A stretch of DNA of 22,764 nt. Origin: Bacteroidota bacterium (GTDB taxonomy: Bacteria > Bacteroidota > Bacteroidia > Flavobacteriales > Flavobacteriaceae). The DNA lies in NCBI GenBank assembly GCA_023427845.1, contig JAEYZX010000019.1, forward strand, positions 1-22,764, given 5' to 3'. Shown here in pieces: positions 14,133-22,229 of this stretch; the first letter of the stretch is position 1, and every line of letters begins with the position of its first letter. The translations under genes were made by a program, and so were the position numbers. The notes beneath the pieces were generated by a model, which did no database searches, had not been told where the DNA came from, and saw only the letters and a list, made by a program, of their open reading frames with translations.

Positions 14133-15875
14133 ATGATATTTTTTCGTTTTATCCTGTTTTGGTCTTTCATACTAAATTTTTCTGTGGCTGCACAGGCGCA
14201 GGTCGTTCCGGAATCGCCACCTGCTAATGAAACAACGCCGGCAGTTCCTGCTGATTCCCTTGGGCGCGATACCCCACGTGGCACCTTAAGCGGATTTATC
14301 AAAGCATTGGGCAATCAGAATTATCAGCGTGCAAGCCGTTATCTGACATTGAAGAAGTCCCGACAAAGTCTGCAGGAGCGGGAGCGTATCGCTAAGGTCT
14401 TTCAGCGGTTACTCGACCAAGGTGGGAATGTGATGCCCTATTCCTGGGTCAGCAACCAGTCGACAGGCCGCACCGACGACGATCTTCCCACGGGTGTCGA
14501 TCTTGGCGGCACGATAACCGTTGGCAACAAGCAGGTTGACCTGCTGATCGAAAATTCAGGATCCGAGGACAAGCCATTGTGGCAATTTTCATCAGCAACT
14601 ATCGATTCATTACTCAGTGTTGAAGTTGGGAACGAAGGGATACTGGATCGGATTTTGCCAGAGGTGATGTTGGAAAAAATGTTTGCAGGCGTTCCTGTCG
14701 GTCATTGGGTCGCAGTGCTATTGCTGATTGCATTGGCATTTGCGGTCGCGTGGAGCGTCATCGCACTTGTACAGTTTCTGATCCGCTTGGTTTGGAAAAA
14801 GGCCCGGACCGAACCAACATCGGGAGTTATCGAGGCGCTTGAGCTCCCTTTTACGTTGTATTTTGCGGTATGGCTCTATGTTGTGTTTTCGCAGGAAATT
14901 GGAATTTCAATAATTATCCGCCAACGGTTGAGCGGCATCACTATTATCGTCGGGTTGGTGGCCCTGGCGATTTTTCTTTGGCGTCTAACCGACTTTATCA
15001 GTAATTTCAGCAAAAGAAAAATGACGATACGCGGTCGGCTTTCGGCGTTGTCGGTTATCTTGTTTCTTCGCCGTACCGCAAAGGTCGCCATCGTGGTATT
15101 GGGTGCTATCGCTATCCTGGGAACATTGGGTTTTGACGTAAAAACCGGTCTTGCCGCACTTGGGATAGGAGGTATTGCGCTCGCTCTTGGCGCCCAGAAG
15201 ACGATCGAAAATTTCGTTGGAAGCGTGACTTTAATCACCGATCAGCCAATTCGGGTAGGCGATTTCTGTAAAGTCGGCGAAGTTAGTGGCACGGTCGAGC
15301 AGATCGGAATGCGGTCAACGCGCATACGAACCGGCGAACGCACCGTAGTGACCATTCCGAATGGACAATTCTCATCTGATAAAATTGAAAATTTTGCGAC
15401 ACGTGAAAGGCATCTTTTCGCCCCGGTCATTCGGCTTCGATACGAAACCACTCCGGATCAGATTCGTTATCTTTTGGTCGAACTACGGTCGATTTTATAT
15501 TCGCACCCAATGGTCAATCCCGATCCGGCGCGCGTCCGATTTGGAGGTTTTGGCGATAACGAGCTGAAAATTGAGATCTGGTCGTATATCGAAACTGCAA
15601 ATTATGATGTGTTTCTGGAAGTTCGCGAGGATCTGTTTTTGCGGTTTATGGATGTCATCAAATCGAGCGGGACCGATTTTGCGCTTCCTTCTCAGACGCT
15701 CTATATGACACGCGACAAAGGCATGGTCAGCGAAAAGGCGGAAGAGGTATCGCAGAAAGTAAGCGAGTGGACTTCCAAAAATGAAATACAGCTACCGAAT
15801 TTTGACAGGGAAAAGATTGAAGAGATTAAAGGCACAATTCAATATCCACCGGCTGGAAGCGTTAAAAATAAGTAA
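14133..15875 (+). CDS. MscS-family mechanosensitive channel with a periplasmic N-terminal domain
   Basis: The channel is expected to open under membrane tension and release solutes during hypo-osmotic shock. The ATG at 14133 begins a signal peptide (residues 1-22, ending AAQA); a TTG three codons earlier is a possible alternative. A soluble periplasmic domain follows (about 45-165), starting with DTPRGTLSGFIKALGNQNY, a motif frequently seen ahead of MscS cores. Membrane helices lie at about 189-220, 234-256, 267-290 and 315-333. The pore helix at about 338-365 has the alternating Gly/Ala pattern (GLAALGIGGIALALGAQKT), then comes the MscS beta domain with PNGQF (409-413) and the alpha/beta domain to about 525. 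At 580 residues it is roughly twice E. coli MscS because of these N-terminal additions. Confidence 0.93.
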   Translation: MIFFRFILFWSFILNFSVAAQAQVVPESPPANETTPAVPADSLGRDTPRGTLSGFIKALGNQNYQRASRYLTLKKSRQSLQERERIAKVFQRLLDQGGNVMPYSWVSNQSTGRTDDDLPTGVDLGGTITVGNKQVDLLIENSGSEDKPLWQFSSATIDSLLSVEVGNEGILDRILPEVMLEKMFAGVPVGHWVAVLLLIALAFAVAWSVIALVQFLIRLVWKKARTEPTSGVIEALELPFTLYFAVWLYVVFSQEIGISIIIRQRLSGITIIVGLVALAIFLWRLTDFISNFSKRKMTIRGRLSALSVILFLRRTAKVAIVVLGAIAILGTLGFDVKTGLAALGIGGIALALGAQKTIENFVGSVTLITDQPIRVGDFCKVGEVSGTVEQIGMRSTRIRTGERTVVTIPNGQFSSDKIENFATRERHLFAPVIRLRYETTPDQIRYLLVELRSILYSHPMVNPDPARVRFGGFGDNELKIEIWSYIETANYDVFLEVREDLFLRFMDVIKSSGTDFALPSQTLYMTRDKGMVSEKAEEVSQKVSEWTSKNEIQLPNFDREKIEEIKGTIQYPPAGSVKNK

Positions 15876-15940
15876 TGAACAACATCCAAATTCACGGTTT
15901 GACCAACTAATGATTCAGCCATTTAAATGTGAAACTCCAC

Positions 15941-15971
15941 TTGCTGCGGATGGCAACTTTTTTTAAATTTG
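15941..15971 (+). promoter_or_regulatory. Promoter of the PAS histidine kinase gene
   Basis: TTG at 15941-15943, a spacer of 20 bases and TAAATTTG at 15964-15971 match the Bacteroidota consensus completely. Transcription should begin near 15978, only about ten bases before the ATG at 15988, so the leader is very short. Confidence 0.8.
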
Positions 15972-15987
15972 GAGATATCCCAATACT

Positions 15988-17100
15988 ATGAGTAAAGATA
16001 ACCTACACCCACATCATCACTATAAATCATCGTTTCTTGATTCGATTTTAAATTCAGCCCGTTTCGGAATAGCGAGCTACGAACCGGTACGTGATGAAGC
16101 GGGAAAAATTATCGATTTTAAAATCACGTATACCAATTGGGAGGTTCCGGCAAATTTCGGATTGACTCCGGACGATGTTATCGGCAAAACATGCAGGGAA
16201 GTGTATCCCGGAATCTTCGAAAATGGGGTCTTCAACAAAATGGTCTCCGCTATGGAGAGCGGCCGGCCAGACGAATACGAAATTGAAATTATCCAGGACG
16301 GTGAATCACTCTGGCTTACGGCTGCAATTGAGATCGTCAACGGGTCGGTAAATATGACCTCTAAAAATATCACTGCCGAAAAAAAAGCTGCGCTTCATCT
16401 TGAAAACATGAACAAAATATTGGCTCGTAAGAACGATGAACTGGCCTCTTTTGCATTTATCGCGTCGCACGACCTTCAGGAACCACTTCGAAAAATCATG
16501 ATGTTCATCAGCAGGATCCTCGAAAAAGAAAAGGATTTTTCACCGCAAGGGCAGCAATATTTCGGCAATATAACAGTCGCTGCGCAACGAATGCAAAATC
16601 TTATTAGTGATCTGCTGTCGTATTCCAGACTGGATGCCGACCAACTGCAAAAAGAAAAAATTTCGCTGGCAGATATGTTCGACGAGGCGGTGGCCGAACT
16701 GGAACAGCCGATTGATTTAAAAGTCGAAGGGAAATTGCCGGTTATAAATGCAGTGTCGACACAGATTTGCCAGCTTTTGGTCAATATTCTTGAAAATTCG
16801 TTCAAGTACAGAAGGCAGGATGTCGATCTTACAGTTTCCGTTTCATCCGAAATCGTGGAAGTGGACAAAATTAAATATCATAAGATAGCCGTTGCTGACA
16901 ATGGCATCGGCTTTGACCCGCAATATCGTGAAAAGATTTTTGAAGTGTTTCAACGACTGCACGGTAAGCAGGAATATTCCGGTACAGGGGTAGGGCTTGC
17001 CATCTGCAAGAAAATAATGGAAAATCATAATGGCTTTATAGAAGCAGACGCATCGCCCGGAAATGGCGCAGTATTTACTATGTTTTTCCCTGTAAAATAA
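15988..17100 (+). CDS. Soluble PAS-domain sensor histidine kinase
   Basis: The 370-residue protein has a PAS domain at about 13-130, a dimerisation/phosphoacceptor domain with SHDLQEPLRK (H161 is the expected phosphorylated histidine) and a HATPase domain. The HATPase shows an N box LLVNILENSFKY (N270), a G1 box DNGIGFD (304-310), an F-box region around FEVFQRLH and a G2 box GTGVGLAI (332-339). No membrane segment is present, so it should sense a cytosolic signal through the PAS domain; no haem or flavin site can be assigned. No response regulator is encoded next to it, so it is an orphan kinase in this window. It has its own perfect promoter and ends exactly where the convergent DUF1508 gene ends. 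Confidence 0.93.
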   Translation: MSKDNLHPHHHYKSSFLDSILNSARFGIASYEPVRDEAGKIIDFKITYTNWEVPANFGLTPDDVIGKTCREVYPGIFENGVFNKMVSAMESGRPDEYEIEIIQDGESLWLTAAIEIVNGSVNMTSKNITAEKKAALHLENMNKILARKNDELASFAFIASHDLQEPLRKIMMFISRILEKEKDFSPQGQQYFGNITVAAQRMQNLISDLLSYSRLDADQLQKEKISLADMFDEAVAELEQPIDLKVEGKLPVINAVSTQICQLLVNILENSFKYRRQDVDLTVSVSSEIVEVDKIKYHKIAVADNGIGFDPQYREKIFEVFQRLHGKQEYSGTGVGLAICKKIMENHNGFIEADASPGNGAVFTMFFPVK

Positions 17101-17433
17101 TTAAGCCATCTCGATAATCAGCGCCTTAGGTGCATCGCGCTTTACTGCGATAATGGCACGTTCACGCGCGGCAGCACTGGTATAATCTTCGCTGCGTCCT
17201 ATTATTACCCAATTCCCGGATTTCAACTTAAATGAATAGCTGATAATGCCATCCCATCGGTCATACCTGCTGTCAAAACCTGCATTTTGCTTTACCGCTG
17301 CAATGGCTTTCAGGCAGCCGGGTTTGGTATATCCTTGACCTTGAAGGACTACTTCGCCCTCGGCCGAAACCAAATGGTAAAAGTAATCACCTGCAGAAGC
17401 ATTCCTGAAAATTAAAAATTTCGAGCTGGACAT
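17101..17433 (-). CDS. DUF1508 (YegP-like) protein with two repeats
   Basis: The 110-residue protein consists of two tandem copies of the roughly 50-residue DUF1508 unit: the first from KFLIFRNASAGDYFYHLVSA to AAVKQNA, the second from YSFKLKSGNWVIIGRSEDY to the C-terminus. Each gives a small beta-sheet plus helix, as in E. coli YegP. No biochemical role is established for the family. The ATG at 17433 was preferred over one 15 codons upstream because the DUF1508 repeat begins immediately after it. Its stop codon abuts the stop of the histidine kinase gene with no base between them. Confidence 0.88.
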   Translation of the reverse strand: MSSSKFLIFRNASAGDYFYHLVSAEGEVVLQGQGYTKPGCLKAIAAVKQNAGFDSRYDRWDGIISYSFKLKSGNWVIIGRSEDYTSAAARERAIIAVKRDAPKALIIEMA

Positions 17434-17493
17434 AGAATATAGGGATACTTGGTTGAATACCCAACAATGATACGGCAAATCAAAAACGCGATT

Positions 17494-17510
17494 TTACGGT
17501 TTTACCGTAA
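17494..17510. repeat. Short perfect inverted repeat in a divergent intergenic region
   Basis: TTACGGT (17494-17500), TTT, ACCGTAA (17504-17510) form a perfect 17-base palindrome with a three-base centre. It lies between the divergent starts of the DUF1508 gene (17433) and the disordered lipoprotein gene (17616), where an operator would be expected. No U-run follows, so it is not a terminator. Confidence 0.45.
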
Positions 17511-17615
17511 TTAACATTTACTCCAAATTGCCGCAATCCTGTAAATCTTAGTTAGAATTTTATAAGTGTTTAGCATATTGGTTTGCGAACTTTACATTAT
17601 TAAACACACGATAAT

Positions 17616-18065
17616 ATGAAAACGAAATTTATTGTAGCGCTGGCCTGCCTTCTGATGATTTCAGTAACCACACTTTCTTGTAGTGGTTGCGAAGATAATA
17701 ATAACGATCCGCTGCCAGCCGGAACCCCGGAAGTAGCCGGTTCAGAGTCAGTTGACACGACTTCGGAAACTGCCGATTCGGAATCATTTGGTGCTACTGA
17801 GGCTGCCAGTGCCGGTGACAGGACCAACAACGAAAATTCGACCGGCGCCGGCAAAATTTCAGATAATGAAGGCCGTACCGCAGGTTCACCCAGCACGATG
17901 AGTACTTCTGCAAATAAAGCGCGTGATTTGGATGGTAAAAAGAAGCCCGCCAAAAATCTCGAAGGATATAGTGCCCCGAATGGAACTGCCGCGGAGAATT
18001 ACGACGGAGATCCGTATACTAAACACGATACTACACCAATGCCATCAGGCACGCCGATCCGATGA
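17616..18065 (+). CDS. Disordered lipoprotein of unknown function
   Basis: The 149-residue precursor has a lipoprotein signal ending T-L-S-C with C22 as likely lipid anchor; C25 three residues later could be an alternative or a second cysteine. An acidic segment CEDNNND follows. The rest is low complexity (A, S, T, G, E, D, N) with no hydrophobic core and should be disordered. The C-terminus, PMPSGTPIR, and the NYDGDPYTKHDTT segment before it are the least random part and could be a conserved tail. Together with the lipoprotein at 13157-13387 it makes two flexible lipid-anchored tails in five kilobases. A terminator hairpin follows at 18141. Confidence 0.72.
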   Translation: MKTKFIVALACLLMISVTTLSCSGCEDNNNDPLPAGTPEVAGSESVDTTSETADSESFGATEAASAGDRTNNENSTGAGKISDNEGRTAGSPSTMSTSANKARDLDGKKKPAKNLEGYSAPNGTAAENYDGDPYTKHDTTPMPSGTPIR

Positions 18066-18140
18066 AAACTTAGTTTTAAAAAAAAGCCAAGGTTGTTGCA
18101 AATCAGATGGCATTTGCCGAAATTTAGGTTACTTATTACT

Positions 18141-18167
18141 TTCCCGCATTAGCGGGAATGTTTTTTT
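18141..18167 (+). terminator. Intrinsic terminator or attenuator directly before the galactose operon
   Basis: TTCCCGC (18141-18147), loop ATTA, GCGGGAA (18152-18158) form a perfect 7-base GC-rich stem followed by TG and seven T bases (to 18167). It would end the lipoprotein transcript. Its T-run stops only 13 bases before the ATG of the glycosidase gene, so any promoter upstream of the hairpin would read through it. Confidence 0.85.
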
Positions 18168-18180
18168 AAACTGAACTTTT

Positions 18181-20001
18181 ATGGAAAAACCCCTGCACCC
18201 CAATTACGGACTTGCAAATAGTAAAGAAGAAACATTCGATGAGGATGATTTTTTAAACCCGCTTCCAAGAGCGGTGATCCGTCCGAATGAATCGGTTATC
18301 TTAGATGGTGAATGGCGTTTTTCAATTGACCAGGAAGACCGTGGACTCCACGATGGCTGGCATCTCTCACATAATTTTGAAGATACTGCGAACTGGCCGG
18401 GAACAATCGAGCAGCATATTGCCGAGGCAAAAAAACATACCAATGAAAAAGCGTGGCACGAAAAGGTCGTGGTTTGGTACGAACGCGATTTTCCTCTTCC
18501 CCAACGCGACAATGCCCACGATATGCTTCAACTGACTTTCGGTGCCTGCGGATATGAGACCCGTGTATGGCTCAACGGTTTTCCTTTGAAAACAATCAAT
18601 GGCGAAGCTGCACACACCGGCGGATATACCTCATTTTCATACGAACTTCCTGATACGCTGCTCAAACCCGATAATCGGTTGACCGTTAGGATCCAGGACT
18701 CTATGGATGCCGATGTTCCGCGCGGCAAGCAGGAATCTTTCGTGTATAAACGGGGTGGAATATGGTATCAGACAAATTCAGGTGCCGTCAGGAGCATTTG
18801 GCTCGAAACCGTTGAACGTAACCGTCTTCGATCACGTGTTGGCGTGGTCAGCATTGTCGAGGATAATCTGGTACGCTTCAATCTTACAACCCGTATCCAC
18901 GATCCTGGTGAGTATGTTATCCGTTTAAAAGTCTATAATCGGATACAAGATTCCGAGGAGCCAATTGCCATAGACGAATATCCATTGGTGCTTGCTGCTG
19001 GGCAAAGGCGTCAGCGCGTCGTAATGGCAATTCCGAACGCTAAATTGTGGTCGCCCGAATCACCACACTTGTACCGCCTTGTCGCCCAACTAATCGATTC
19101 AAACGGTTATACAGCTGAAATTGAAACTCGTTTCGGCCTTCGAAAGATCGAGTCGCGCGGAAGCTGTGTTTACCTCAATCATAAAAGCGTTTATCTCGAT
19201 GGAATTCTCTACCAACCGGGAGCTGCGACCTATGAAGAAATCAAACTTCACATGCATGCAATGAAAAAATTGGGCTGTAATCTGGTACGAATCCATATTG
19301 CAGGCGTTGATCCCCGAATTTATAATCTTGCCGATAAAATGGGGATGTTGCTGTGGGTGGAGGTTCCTTCTCCGCACATATCGAATACGCGGAGCCGGCA
19401 AAACCACAAAGCCGAACTATTTCGTATGCTGGCATTAATCGGTACGCATCCGTCGGTTGTGATCTGGAGCTTATATAATGAAGATTGGGGCGCCCAGGAT
19501 ATTGCAACGAATCCTGAAACACGTCAATATGTAATGGACATGTATCATTATATGCAGCTCGCATACCCGCAATTTTTGGTTGTCGATAACGACGGCTGGC
19601 AGCATGTATCATACGAAGGAAAACTAAAATCAGACTTGTTGACCGCACATTTGTACACACCCGATCTTGCTAGGTGGACCGAATTGCTGGATCAGCTTGT
19701 TAGCGGAAAACTTGAAGGCGTTGCCGCATTTCCGCTTGTTGTTGGCGATCCGTATTTCTTCCGCAGACAGGTACCTTTAGTCGTAAGTGAATGGGGCGGT
19801 TTTGGCTTTGTCGATTATGGTGGGCCTAAAGATGACGATGAGCGTGCAAAACAGATAAAATTGTTTAAAGAAGAACTGAGAAAAAGACCGATTGCCGGCG
19901 ATGTTTATACCCAGGCAACCAATATTGAAGACGAACGCAACGGTATAATCGATGCGGTTACAGGCGAACTCAAAGTTCCGGACGGATTGCTTAAATCTTA
20001 A
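18181..20001 (+). CDS. Glycoside hydrolase family 2 enzyme, probable cytosolic beta-galactosidase
   Basis: The 606-residue enzyme shows the GH2 order: sugar-binding jelly roll (about 40-210, with LDGEWRF and WLNG), immunoglobulin-like domain (about 215-322) and a TIM barrel (325-605). The acid/base is E434 in IWSLYNED and the nucleophile E537 in VVSEWGG; the end YTQATNIEDERNGI is family-typical. There is no signal peptide, so it should act in the cytoplasm. The C-terminal domains of E. coli LacZ are absent. GH2 also contains beta-glucuronidases and mannosidases. The three galactose genes after it, with ten-base gaps, support release of galactose, but specificity is inferred. It probably starts the operon. 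Confidence 0.88.
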   Translation: MEKPLHPNYGLANSKEETFDEDDFLNPLPRAVIRPNESVILDGEWRFSIDQEDRGLHDGWHLSHNFEDTANWPGTIEQHIAEAKKHTNEKAWHEKVVVWYERDFPLPQRDNAHDMLQLTFGACGYETRVWLNGFPLKTINGEAAHTGGYTSFSYELPDTLLKPDNRLTVRIQDSMDADVPRGKQESFVYKRGGIWYQTNSGAVRSIWLETVERNRLRSRVGVVSIVEDNLVRFNLTTRIHDPGEYVIRLKVYNRIQDSEEPIAIDEYPLVLAAGQRRQRVVMAIPNAKLWSPESPHLYRLVAQLIDSNGYTAEIETRFGLRKIESRGSCVYLNHKSVYLDGILYQPGAATYEEIKLHMHAMKKLGCNLVRIHIAGVDPRIYNLADKMGMLLWVEVPSPHISNTRSRQNHKAELFRMLALIGTHPSVVIWSLYNEDWGAQDIATNPETRQYVMDMYHYMQLAYPQFLVVDNDGWQHVSYEGKLKSDLLTAHLYTPDLARWTELLDQLVSGKLEGVAAFPLVVGDPYFFRRQVPLVVSEWGGFGFVDYGGPKDDDERAKQIKLFKEELRKRPIAGDVYTQATNIEDERNGIIDAVTGELKVPDGLLKS

Positions 20002-20011
20002 CTGAATCAAA

Positions 20012-21061
20012 ATGGATGACAATAAATTTGCAGGAGCGGGCTCAAGCCTATCAACATCCGAATTTGGATCACTTTCAGATGGTTCTAAAGTGATGCGGTA
20101 CCTTCTTGCAAATGGCAATGGCATCCTCATGGAGGTAATTGATTTCGGAGCCACAATCACATCGCTCAAAATTCCGATTGACGATAAACATGTGGATGTA
20201 GTGTTGGGATTTGATAAGCTCGACGATTATATCAATGCCGCGACCTTGCCCGCACCTCCACATTTTGGCGCAGCCATTGGAAGATATGCCGGCCGGATCA
20301 AAGATGGGCGATTCAAAATCAACGGCAAGCAATATCAGCTAAATGCGAATAATGGACCGAATACACTTCATGGCGGTATCAAAGGATTTGACAAAGTGCT
20401 TTGGAATGTTCAATCGGTTTCAGGAAGGTCGATTGAATTAGGCTATCTGAGTCCCGATGGCGATGAACATTTTCCAGGCGATCTGCAGGTAGTCGTTCGT
20501 TATACCCTGACCGATCAAAACGAAATCATCGTCGAGTATGAAGCCATTTCGTCGCAGGATACAATCGTGAACCTGACACAGCACAGCTATTTCAATCTTG
20601 ACGGACATGATGGCGACGTGACAGCACAATTGCTGAAGATCAATTCCGATACGATACTCGAAATCGATACGGCGAATATTCCCTCGGGACGGTTGATCGA
20701 TGCGGCCTCGAAAGGATTTGACTTTACTGTAGAGCGGAACGTTCCGGACCAGATCGACGATTCATTCGTGATTGCCGACATTACAAAACCGGCCGCAACA
20801 CTTCGCAGCACCGAAAATGGTTTACAGCTGACTGTATTTTCCGATCAGCCATCGTTGCATATTTACGTCGGCGGAAACTTGTTTGGAAAATTCAAAGGGA
20901 AGCATGAATCTGATTACCATAGGCATAGCGGCATCTGCTTTGAATCGCAGAATTATCCTGATGCGCCAAACCAGCCGCATTTCCCGAATTCCATATTGCG
21001 AAAAGGCGAACGGTATTCCCAAAAAACGGTGTGGAAATTCGACTGGCCCAATAACAGTTAA
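20012..21061 (+). CDS. galM: Galactose mutarotase (aldose 1-epimerase)
   Basis: GalM interconverts the beta and alpha anomers of galactose, which matters because the glycosidase should release the beta form and galactokinase needs the alpha form. The 349-residue protein has the family landmarks GRYAGRI (90-96), NTLHGG with H120, TQHSYFNL with the acid H191, and FESQNYPDAPN with the base E311. It lacks a signal peptide, matching the cytosolic setting of its neighbours, whereas some Bacteroidota mutarotases are exported. It starts ten bases after the glycosidase stop and ends ten bases before galK. Confidence 0.95.
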   Translation: MDDNKFAGAGSSLSTSEFGSLSDGSKVMRYLLANGNGILMEVIDFGATITSLKIPIDDKHVDVVLGFDKLDDYINAATLPAPPHFGAAIGRYAGRIKDGRFKINGKQYQLNANNGPNTLHGGIKGFDKVLWNVQSVSGRSIELGYLSPDGDEHFPGDLQVVVRYTLTDQNEIIVEYEAISSQDTIVNLTQHSYFNLDGHDGDVTAQLLKINSDTILEIDTANIPSGRLIDAASKGFDFTVERNVPDQIDDSFVIADITKPAATLRSTENGLQLTVFSDQPSLHIYVGGNLFGKFKGKHESDYHRHSGICFESQNYPDAPNQPHFPNSILRKGERYSQKTVWKFDWPNNS

Positions 21062-21071
21062 ATCTTTGTTT

Positions 21072-22229
21072 ATGAACGATCTGGCTCAAAAAACCGCAAA
21101 CTTTTTTAACGAGACCTTTCAGGCCGAACCCGATTATATTTTCATGTCACCCGGACGCATCAACATCATCGGCGAGCACGTCGATTATAACGATGGCTAT
21201 GTTTTGCCGGCTGCAGTCGACAAATATGTGTGTTTTGCGGTGTCAAAAGTTGAAGGTTCAAAATGCTTATTGGTATCGATGGATTTGGAAGACCGGTTTG
21301 AATTTGATCTTGAAGATGAAACTGTACCGGCCGAGAAAATGTGGACGAATTATTTTTTGGGGGTTGTCGCGCAAATCAAGGATAAGGGAATGCGCGGCTT
21401 CCGATTGGTTTTTACAAGTACGATACCGATTGGTGCGGGAATGTCTTCTTCGGCTGCGGTCGAATGCGGATTTGGCTTTGCGATGAACGAGATGTTCAAT
21501 TTGCAAATCAGCAAAAAGGATCTGGCATTTATCGGCCAAAAAGCCGAGCATACATTTGTAGGCGTGCAGTGTGGCATTATGGATCAGTTTGCAAGTGTTT
21601 TCGGCAAAAAGGACCAGGTGATCCGCCTCGACTGCCTGACCTTGGAATACGATTATCACGATGCCCGATTCGGGGATTATTCAATTCTGCTACTCGACAG
21701 CAATGTCAAACACGAGCATCTGACCTCAGGATATAATGACCGTCGGGAGGAAGTCGAAAAAGGTTTGCAGATTATTAACGGGCAGTTTCCGGAAGTTAAA
21801 TCGTTCCGTGACTGTACAACGAAGCATCTTGAAATTGTTAGCGACAAATTAGGGGACGTATTGTTTAAACGTTGTGATTTTGTCGTAAAGGAAATCAATC
21901 GTGTTCTTGAGGCCGTTACCGCCATCGAACAAAAGGATTTTAAAAAACTGGGCGCATTGATGTTTGAAACGCACGACGGATTGTCCAAAGATTATGAAGT
22001 AAGTTGTGAGGAAACCGACTTCCTGGTAGATTCGGTACGCAATGATCCTTACGTTTTGGGCGCAAGGATGATGGGCGGTGGGTTTGGAGGCTGTACGATC
22101 AACCTTGTCAGAATTGGCCATGAAGATGAACTGATCAACCGGCTTGCCAACGATTATAGGAACAAGTTTGATATTGAATTGAAGAACTATAAAGTCGCAA
22201 TTTCGGATGGAACATCGAGATATAAATAG
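21072..22229 (+). CDS. galK: Galactokinase
   Basis: GalK phosphorylates alpha-D-galactose at C1 with ATP. The 385-residue GHMP kinase shows all three family motifs: the galactose signature PGRINIIGEHVDYNDGYVLP (27-46), the ATP loop GAGMSSSAA (121-129) and GGGFGG (335-340). The catalytic aspartate is D171 in GIMDQF. I chose the ATG at 21072 because the motif spacing then matches known galactokinases; codons upstream in this frame lie inside galM. Its last 23 bases overlap the start of galT in another frame, consistent with one transcript. Confidence 0.97.
   Translation: MNDLAQKTANFFNETFQAEPDYIFMSPGRINIIGEHVDYNDGYVLPAAVDKYVCFAVSKVEGSKCLLVSMDLEDRFEFDLEDETVPAEKMWTNYFLGVVAQIKDKGMRGFRLVFTSTIPIGAGMSSSAAVECGFGFAMNEMFNLQISKKDLAFIGQKAEHTFVGVQCGIMDQFASVFGKKDQVIRLDCLTLEYDYHDARFGDYSILLLDSNVKHEHLTSGYNDRREEVEKGLQIINGQFPEVKSFRDCTTKHLEIVSDKLGDVLFKRCDFVVKEINRVLEAVTAIEQKDFKKLGALMFETHDGLSKDYEVSCEETDFLVDSVRNDPYVLGARMMGGGFGGCTINLVRIGHEDELINRLANDYRNKFDIELKNYKVAISDGTSRYK

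Noticed and set aside
15781..15966. Possible small gene after the MscS channel
   Set aside because: It overlaps the channel C-terminus in another frame, its translation is unremarkable, and its end runs into the histidine kinase promoter.
10263..18065. The mosaic region as a defence island, prophage or integrated element
   Set aside because: No integrase, transposase, phage, restriction or toxin genes are present, composition is even, and no flanking direct repeats or attachment site at the tRNA were seen.
20883..21071. A 63-codon extension of galactokinase
   Set aside because: It lies inside galM in another frame and the galactokinase motifs are correctly spaced from the ATG at 21072.
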